DNA of 64,000 bases from Drosophila pseudoobscura (Eukaryota; Arthropoda; Insecta; Diptera; Drosophilidae): contig NC_046683.1 in NCBI RefSeq assembly GCF_009870125.1, positions 12,781,001 to 12,845,000 on the forward strand, read 5' to 3'. The position numbers were made by a program, and so were the translations under genes. Positions within the stretch are counted from its first letter, which is position 1. The number at the start of each line of letters is the position of its first letter. Of the stretch, positions 57,001-64,000 are shown in pieces. The notes under the pieces were generated by a model. The model searched no databases. It was given only the letters and a program-made list of their open reading frames with translations, and was not told the DNA's origin.

Positions 57001-58284
57001 CCAGAGGTCAATCAACCCAAAAATGTTTACTCCTTGATACTCGATCAGAGAGTTTATATTGATATAACGTACATGTAATGTATCTTCCACAAGGAAAATC
57101 TACAGTAATTTGACATGCGTTCTACACGAATATGGTAGCCGAAAGTAGACTATGCTACTTCAGCGCAGTACAGTAAGTACTCATGAGTACAGTACACATT
57201 GAACCGGTTTTGCGAAATGATCGTAAGCGACAAAAAGTAAAGTGCTATTATAATATTTTAATATTATAGATGATGTAGAACAATTTCGAAACAAACTGGC
57301 AATCGATCATTTGATATAAAATGAAGTCGATATGTATGGGCAGATATACTTGTACTTGTCGCCAAAGAAATCAGTGAGATGGCTCAGACGGTGGGGGCCT
57401 AACTGAGACCACCTGACAGGTCACAGGTTGCCGATAGAACATACATTATCACGTTGTACCCATGTCATTGTCATGTACTTAGTTGTCTGCATCGGAATGT
57501 AGTATTTTTTGTATAGAAGTCCTAAATAGCCTAAAGATTCAGAGACCAATAAATCAATCCCTTTTAAAAATACTCCTTTTAAGACTGTAAACAGTCTACT
57601 CTCCGTAACCGACACACCCAAACATACAGTATCATATCGGAGCAAATTAGACTTACCCCAGGCAAGGCGATATGACATGTGTCCCCACTTGAAGCCAACC
57701 ATCATCCTTTGGCGATTTGCGTTGCCATCCAGTCCAGTCACTCGTCAGTCATGTCAGGGTGAACAGTTTAATATAAAATACTTGTAAATACATATGATAT
57801 GTGGCATACTCCCAGCCTCCGATTGCTTTTCGTTGCCCTTTCCCCACATACTCATGCCGTACCATTTTGTTCTACGTATCTTTGCAGGCGCTCGTCATCG
57901 ATGCTTCAAGCATATTCTTTGATCTAGTCAGCATTATCATTTATTTCCATTTCATGAGTAAGTAGAGGCTGACCGCATCCATCCAACACAATCGAACGAA
58001 CCCCACTGAGGGAGCCCTTTGTAACATTTTTCCATGTATGTATGTATGTATTTACCATTTCCATTTCAGATGGTTGGGCCATTGCCTTCAGCATTATCAA
58101 CCTGATCCTGCGCCCTGTGAGTGTGGCCCTGCTATACCGGGAGTTCAACACGCGCGGCGGCAGCCTGCAAACGGGCTCGGTCTTCCCCACTAGCCAGCAG
58201 CGCAGCTATCAGGACATTGACCGTCCCACGCAGCCGACTCCGACCAACTCGCAGCCGGGTCCCAATGTGGCCAGCATTTTCTAG
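54023..58284 (+). CDS. AGTRAP-like small four-helix membrane protein
   Basis: Exons 54023-54070, 54434-54580, 57888-57957 and 58070-58284 give 159 aa with phases closing. The start MTDLNELLGSPF precedes a membrane helix LVAFVHFFFISNAM. A second (YEFYNFLFIISMFWAI) is followed by the family mark HCKDSIEAVQ (AGTRAP has a QRDSIDA-type motif at this point). The third is LVIDASSIFFDLVSIIIYFHF and the fourth AIAFSIINLILRPVSVALLY, ending REFNTRGG. This is the fold and topology of the type-1 angiotensin II receptor-associated protein family. The cytoplasmic tail is polar (Gln, Pro, Ser-rich) and ends NVASIF. Flies have no angiotensin receptor, so the receptor role does not transfer. The third intron-spanning gap (54581-57887) is 3.3 kb. 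Confidence 0.85.
54581..57887 (+). other. Large intron of the AGTRAP-like gene
   Basis: AT-rich, with AAGCAGTG-rich patches (about 54560-54710 and 55100-55190), GT repeats (about 55868-55900) and short degenerate runs. Open frames in it have no recognisable domain. No nested gene is supported. Confidence 0.5.
55100..55190. repeat. AAGCAGTG-rich patch
   Basis: Copies of AAGCAGTG occur at about 55119, 55156 and 55170, with CACAGTGCAAAGCAGTG between them. This matches the cores seen at 9825-9965 (reverse complement), 15447-15560 and 36540-36830. Confidence 0.5.
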
Positions 58285-59009
58285 ACCGGAGGAGAGCTGA
58301 GAAACCACCATTTCCAACATACCCTGCTAGCCCTCCACCAAAAATAAAAAAAAAACCACAATGGATGGACGGGTTCCGATCTGGAAGTAGAACAGTAAAC
58401 GGAACGGAACGGAGCGGATAACCTTCCCCAGAACAGAATGATAAATTTTGATATACTACTATAAATAAATAAATTTTTTGTCATTGTTGTTGTAAAGACA
58501 ACAATTAGGGTTAAGCAACATTGTAGCATTGTAGTTGAATGTGGAACACAGAGCCCGAGGAGAACCCTTGATCTGAAATCTTGATCTGTGTGCGTTTTGT
58601 CTCCTGTCCTACATGGTTCTGTTCTGTACTGTTTATTTTTTTTTGTGTGTATGTTTTTTTTTGTTGTTGTTGACGATTAACGAATAAAGACAACTAATCA
58701 GATAAATCAGATACTAAATAGTACATTGCATTTTGAGTACTTGATTAAAGACGATCACAAATTTGTTTTGTGGCCAAAAATATTAATTTTATTATTATTA
58801 TTATTTGTATAAAGATAATGATTGCAACTCTACTTATATTTATCTGTATGCCTAACAGAATAATCAATAATAAAAGTGGGCCTCATCGTTTGCCAATCAA
58901 CCAATAAATAGTCCGTCTCTGCCGTCCTGTACAGTGAAACCCCGGCGCTCCCACGGTCCCCCCATGCCCCTGCCCCCACTTAAGTATATAGAAAACCTCC
59001 TCGCTTCGC
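58285..59009. other. Convergent 3' flanks of the AGTRAP-like and PLA2 genes
   Basis: AATAAA at 58464-58469 and 58468-58473 serves the + strand gene. TTTATT at 58788-58793 (minus-strand AATAAA) may serve the PLA2 gene. The rest is AT-rich. No gene seen. Confidence 0.55.
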
Positions 59010-61010
59010 CTAGAAGCCCTCCTTGGCCTTCCGGAACTTGTACTGGTTACTGCGCCCATCCAGACAGGGCACCTGCACCAGATTGAAGTAAATGGAGCCC
59101 ATTAGCTGGCTGGCCGAGGTGTTGGTCTTCTTCAGGCAGCTGAACAGCATATCATCGCAGATGCAATGCGATCTATAGTGGGGGATCGGGGAATTATCAT
59201 TTAAATTTGATCAGGGATATAACCGAGAGCTCACTTGGTGTAGATGGAGTCGTTCATCAGGTCGTACTTGGGCTGGTAAGCACGGATCTTCACCGGGCAG
59301 AGATCGTGCTGACGACAGCAGCGATCCATGGCCATCTCGCTGCCCAGATCGCTGTACGTCTCCGCAATGTCGCCAGTGCCACACCACTTAGTGCCTGGAA
59401 AGTCGGTCGGAGCGGGGAAAGCACTTGATCAGTGGAGTGGTCCTTTTGCTAGCGGTAGGGTTAGCACACTCACCTGGTATGATGCCGCTGAGCAGGGAGA
59501 AGGGACTGCGCGGAAAGATGTTGGTGGCCAGCTTGAGGCCATCGGTACCACTGGCTAAGGCTGTATCACCGCTGGCACCACCACCACCACTGCTGCTCCT
59601 TTCGCCACCCTCCGTTTTGCCCTTGTGACGCGAGGCGTAGCTCAGCTTGTCCACGTGCTCGCATTGGTCCATCAGCTTGAGCATCTCATCGAACTTGATC
59701 TCCAAAGGACGGTTATAGTGGGCAAGTCCCTCCAGCAGCATCTTTCCCTCTTTGTCGTTGCTGGCAAAGCAGAGGAAAGTTATGATAGAGATTCAGATTG
59801 AGATGGCGATCGAGATTGAGGAAATCCCTGATCAAATGCACCACAAATTGTTAGCAATTTTACAACTTTACACATTCCTGGCAGAAAACATAGCCGACCG
59901 AGGGGCGCTGTCGCATGACGCACGACACGCGTAACCAAACCAGTCGCGTACATTCAGAAAATATATTTGTTAGACTAATGATCGAGGACTAAACTGGACT
60001 AAAAGTAAAAAATAAGAGGAAGGGATCTAGTAGTAAATATATATAGTTTTTCAGGCTCATCCTACGAATAATTTGATACACAAAGCTCTAGAAACCAAGG
60101 TGGTTCTGTAGATTCTTTCCTAGTATCCCGAGTATCCTCATATCTGACTAATGGCTGACAATCCTCATCAATTTATAAGGCACTAGAAATCCTTGACTAT
60201 GAACAGAGTGATGCAAATCTATCTGAATAATTCTGGTCTAATGACTGATCCTTAGGGGTTTGGTCTTTCAAGTCTAAGCACACAATTCCCAATCAGTTCT
60301 ATCTATTCATTGATTGCTTCCGCAAAACCTTGATAGCTCCCAAACAGATTGATGGATGTACACGTACTCGTAGAGATAGATATAGTTATAGATGTAGATA
60401 CGTATACGTGTTATTAATTCGCATGCATACTCACTAGATTTCGATCAGTTCGCAGCCCAACAGTAGCTTCTGTGGGCCCAGCTCCGTTACGGCTATGGTC
60501 AGATCGTGATAGTATATCATAATGAGCGAATCGTTGCTCAGCCGTTTCCCGCTGTCAAATCAGAGAGACAGAGAGACAGAGAGAGAGAGAGAGAGAGAGG
60601 AGAGTAAGTGAGAGCTCTGAGGCATTTATGGGCACATGGCCAGGCAGCAGCACATTGATGGGCGGTACGTGATGTCCATGGCAATGGCTGCTGCTGATCG
60701 GTGAAACCCTCGACGGTCGTACCGCTCAAGTACGCCGGATGCCTACTAATTGGACAGACAGAGAGAGGGAGAAAGATCTCTGGTGCATCCACGGGAGTGC
60801 TCACCTGTACGTCTTCATTTGCCGCACGCTCCGCTGCTCGAGGATTTGCTGGGTGAACGATTGAAACGAGGGAAAACCCTGGAGTCCCTGGGGCAGGCTG
60901 AACGACAGCGTCGGCTTGGCCGCCGATGAGGTGAGGTAGCCGAGCAGGGCGCACAGCAGCATCGAGGCCAGCAGCTGGAGTCGCCGCCGCAGCCACAGAT
61001 TGTACGGCAT
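59010..61010 (-). CDS. Secreted group III phospholipase A2
   Basis: Exons on the minus strand: 60805-61010, 60435-60551, 59474-59760, 59235-59394 and 59010-59172, giving 310 aa with phases closing. The first in-frame ATG (61010) begins a basic stretch and a hydrophobic core (LLASMLLCALLGYL), a likely signal peptide. Residues about 30-200 form a variable N-terminal region with a Gly/Ser-rich insert. The catalytic domain begins at residue 204: calcium loop WCGTG (207-211), active site CCRQHDLC (229-236) with His233 and Asp234, then HCICDD and a C-terminal disulfide region. This is the group III (bee-venom-type fold) secretory PLA2 family, which hydrolyses the sn-2 ester of phospholipids. Flies carry several such genes (for example CG3009 and GIIIspla2) and I cannot assign this one with certainty. 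An AGTRAP-like gene converges on its 3' end. Confidence 0.87.
60562..60600. repeat. (GA)n microsatellite in PLA2 intron 1
   Basis: AGAGACAGAGAGACAG followed by an uninterrupted GA run, just upstream of the exon 2 acceptor on the minus strand, where it reads as (CT)n and may act as the polypyrimidine tract. Confidence 0.75.
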
Positions 61011-61594
61011 CCCGGACCGAAGCTGGACGAACCGCACGTGAATGTGTGTGGAAACTAGTGAAGCAACTGGTTCACGTGGGCCAGACCCAAAGGCATCACC
61101 GTCTGGTCTGGACTGAGCCGCTCCGGCGCTGGCAATGCGATAGCCGGTACGGTACTCCTTCGCCTTCCCGGCGGAACCGAAACCTGCGGTTAGTTCCGAT
61201 ACGTATATTGTTATTCTTTAATTAAATCAGCTGCTAAGGTTCTCGGTCTGCGTGTTGTTGCGGTTCTGGGGCTAAGGATTGCATTGAATTGTGGATTTTG
61301 GATGGCCGGCGGGCTTCTGTCAGGCACCTGTCTGCGTGTTTCAACGTGTGGGCGTCGTCGGGGGGAGAGTCTGAATAATTCAGCCCCACATTCGTAGCTA
61401 GTTTAGGGGCTCGTGCCCGTGCCCCGTTCCATCCACCAGCTGGCGGCTTTCCCAATGTTAAAGCCCGCCCAACGAATCATTCAATCAGCTCCTTCGCCAG
61501 CAGGTGCCAAAACTTGCAACTCATTCGACCTCGTTCCCATCCTCCCTGGGACTCCGCACTCGGACTCCGACTGTGGCCACTGGTGCGGGGTGAT

Positions 61595-61633
<39 letters not shown>

Positions 61634-64000
61634 AATTGTCATGGCACTAACAATGGCCAGACACGACATGGGAGCCCCCATCGCACATATGTCATGCATT
61701 GCATCAGTGGCCAAGCCCCAGTCTGACGAGAACCACGAGCCACGCCCAGCCATATGCTCGCCCATGCATCACATTACGTATACGCACAGTGGCCGGGGCC
61801 AAAACAATGGAAGATACAACGAAGAATGCCCCCAGCATATTACCCCATTACGAATAGCACATTGTTGGGTAACATTGCGGCCAAGATCTGGCGATATGGT
61901 TTGATGGGAATCGGAAAGGGGCTACCCAGGTATTGACTCAGTCTTTGTGTAACTCATAAGTAATCAATTTTGAGTCGGCTACGATCTGTCGATCAGCTAC
62001 GATCGAGGGACATTACCATCTGTTTCGAGCTCCCATTAAAGAACCCTTTTGGCTTTTCCTGGCCGACTCAAAGTTTAAACCTCTTTAATAACCACAAGAT
62101 TTTCTTATTCCTTTTTAGCAAACTTACATCATTGACCCGTGGCCTTTTCAAGTCCTTGACCTTAGCCGTGGCCTCGCCCCCACTAGTGGCCACTGACGGG
62201 GCACCACATCATCAGAAAGCGTCCGATAGACGGGAATGGCAGCAAAAAGCAAAAGCTAGAAAAGTAAACCCCACAGCGTTGGCCACAGCGCCAACGATTG
62301 GAGCACACGCACCCAACATGCTAATAAATGTGTCCCACACCATTGCCTCTCCCACTCGCCCCCACTCTCCCTGCCACATACAACACCCCCTCTTGCCCAT
62401 TCACTGATTATTATTATTATTATTATTTGTATTGCTAGTAGTATTGTTGTATGTTTCTTGGCGACGCATTTGTTGTTTTGAAAGCCACAAAACAGCACCA
62501 ACAATAAAAAGCAGCTAAAATATAGCACGAAAGTTTACGCAAGCTGGTCAAGAGGGAGCGGGGAGTGCAGAGAGTGGCTGGGGCACGGGGCAGTAGCCCT
62601 TGGTAGCTGCGAGGTGAGCAAAGTGAAAGTGTTTTTTCATTGTTTGGGGCTCTTGGGGGGCTCTCCTCTCCGGCTTGTTTGCCGATTTCAGTGCGATTTC
62701 AATGGGAATTACGGCCGAAGAGCATGCAATCCCATCCAAGTCGATGACGAAGATGTCCAAAATGTGGCGTGTTTTGCAATGGGCATTGCCTCAGCTCAGA
62801 CTCCACCTATCTCACAGCCACAGCCAGCTAAGGTGCTCCCACTTGGCCACAGATCACGATACACATGTATGCGTGTAACTACAGCTTAAGCTTCAGTTAT
62901 AGCCACAGAGGCTATGTGTGTCAAGTGGACCTGAGCTGGCTCAGTTGGTTCAATGTTAAACACAAATGCAAATAGCCACCCGTGTGGCAGGCCGGAACGA
63001 ATATCTGCATCTGAGTATCTTCGTGAGCGTTTAGCCACAGAGTCAGAGGCGGCCAGCAGATTTGGTTTTGCTTGCGAAACGATTGAACTTTGGCTAGTCT
63101 TTGGGATAATGAACTAAAACCGAAACTGAGCTCACACTCAGTGTGGGAGTGAAATCGTAAGACGATCGTTTTGGGATCGAGAGTGTTCCTTGATCGAGTA
63201 TGCATCGATGAAATGAAGCAAGATCTGTCACCCAAAGAAAGCTGTGAACAATATTCAAAAAATGCCAAAAAGTCGTACTTGATGCGGTTCATAGTGTAAC
63301 TAATTTTTGTAGCCCTCCGTAGGTCTTTCCTCTGTACCATTTGTACCCATCTAAGCCCTCGTAGACCTACCCATAGCACAGCAAATCTGTCAACTCACTG
63401 AGAACCAAGCCGAAACTCTGCTCACAGCTTGAGATCCTCAATAAGCAACAGCAGAGATTTTCAACGGAAATAACACAAGAAAAAATACAAATAAATAAGA
63501 GAAAAGATTACTGTCGAAATTTCTAGCAGTTTTCATCGCTGATAGCGCCTAATGGGAGAGAGAGATGCTGTCGCAAAGACAAAGATAATTATAATGAAAG
63601 CGTTGGTTGGCTTTGAACTGGAGATCATCTTTTAATGTGCTCTCAGGCCCCCACGCGATCTATTGTTAAGTGCTGCTTGGCGGCACTCCATTTCCGGGCT
63701 GGGCATGGGCTTGGCTCCAACATCCAAAGACCCCACTGAAAAACCAAACAAAACTTGGCTAACTTGAACTTGATACGAGCTTCCCTCCACCGCTGCCCGC
63801 CGCTTTGCCCTAGCAAAAGCCGTAGAGAGTTTTAGTCGAGTTCAAGAGTGCAAAAAACAGAGAGAAACAAATCGAGAGCCGAGCTTTAGAGCCCGAACAA
63901 ACGACCATCAACATCTGCGGGGGCCTTGGCATAGGTCAGTGAAGCGTACCAGCCATAGCCATAGTCTTACCCCCTCCATCCAGATCTGGCCACTGTGATC
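61011..64000. other. Region upstream of PLA2, no gene recognised
   Basis: It holds the PLA2 promoter side, a 37-base G tract, (TTA)n at about 62407-62427, and AT-rich DNA. Minus-strand frames around 62920-63380 and plus-strand frames around 61410-61900 lack domains and splice structure. A 5' exon of a gene beyond the window end cannot be excluded. Confidence 0.45.
61595..61631. repeat. 37-base poly(G) tract
   Basis: Uninterrupted G from 61595 to 61631, preceded by TGAT and followed by ACAATTG. The length as given may not be exact, because homopolymers are error-prone. Confidence 0.9.

Noticed and set aside
1-64000. CRISPR arrays, operons, phage or plasmid features
   Set aside because: The window is eukaryotic nuclear DNA with spliced genes, and none of the tandem repeats has unique spacers.

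Overview
The window is nuclear DNA of a Drosophila-type fly. The evidence is short introns with GTAAGT-like donors and pyrimidine-tract AG acceptors, AT-rich intergenic DNA with CA, CT and GA microsatellites, coding regions rich in CAG and other triplet repeats, and proteins that match well-known fly genes (Tsp3A, raptor, Mipp2, a neprilysin, harmonin). Several of these homologues are X-linked in D. melanogaster, so the window probably comes from Muller element A. That point, and the species group, are inferences. A fragment resembling the dipteran mini-me element (GTCY run plus a TTGATCAG core) fits the same assignment.

Layout. 1.2-5.0 kb (+): a two-PDZ harmonin-like scaffold gene. 6.5-7.1 kb (+): an intronless membrane-anchored cytochrome-b5-like (MAPR) protein. 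9.1-10.2 kb (+): a small secreted protein in four exons. 11.3-13.2 kb (-): tetraspanin Tsp3A, with a likely distal 5' leader near 16.7-17.0 kb and an unrecognised opposite-strand signal-peptide ORF in its first coding intron. 18.8-21.6 kb (-): two tandem THEM6-like hotdog-fold genes, one intronless and one with two introns. 24.8-32.7 kb (-): Mipp2, whose large intron contains the whole raptor gene on the same strand. 37.6-45.2 kb (+): a neprilysin (M13 peptidase), probably Nep1. 47.9-49.8 kb (-): an SLC17/sialin-type transporter. 50.9-51.8 kb (-): a half-length aldehyde-dehydrogenase-like protein without the catalytic cysteine. 54.0-58.3 kb (+): an AGTRAP-like four-helix membrane protein. 59.0-61.0 kb (-): a secreted group III phospholipase A2. 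The last 3 kb shows no gene I can support.

The genes do not form a pathway or operon. They are ordinary neighbouring fly genes with separate promoters. The features I found most interesting are the same-strand nesting of raptor in Mipp2, two probable changes at catalytic sites (Mipp2 HSG instead of HAE, and the cysteine-less ALDH-like protein), the unexplained secreted ORF inside Tsp3A, and a dispersed AAGCAGTG-rich short repeat in several introns and flanks. Exon borders were set by eye from splice consensus and reading phase. In every multi-exon model given here the phases close.
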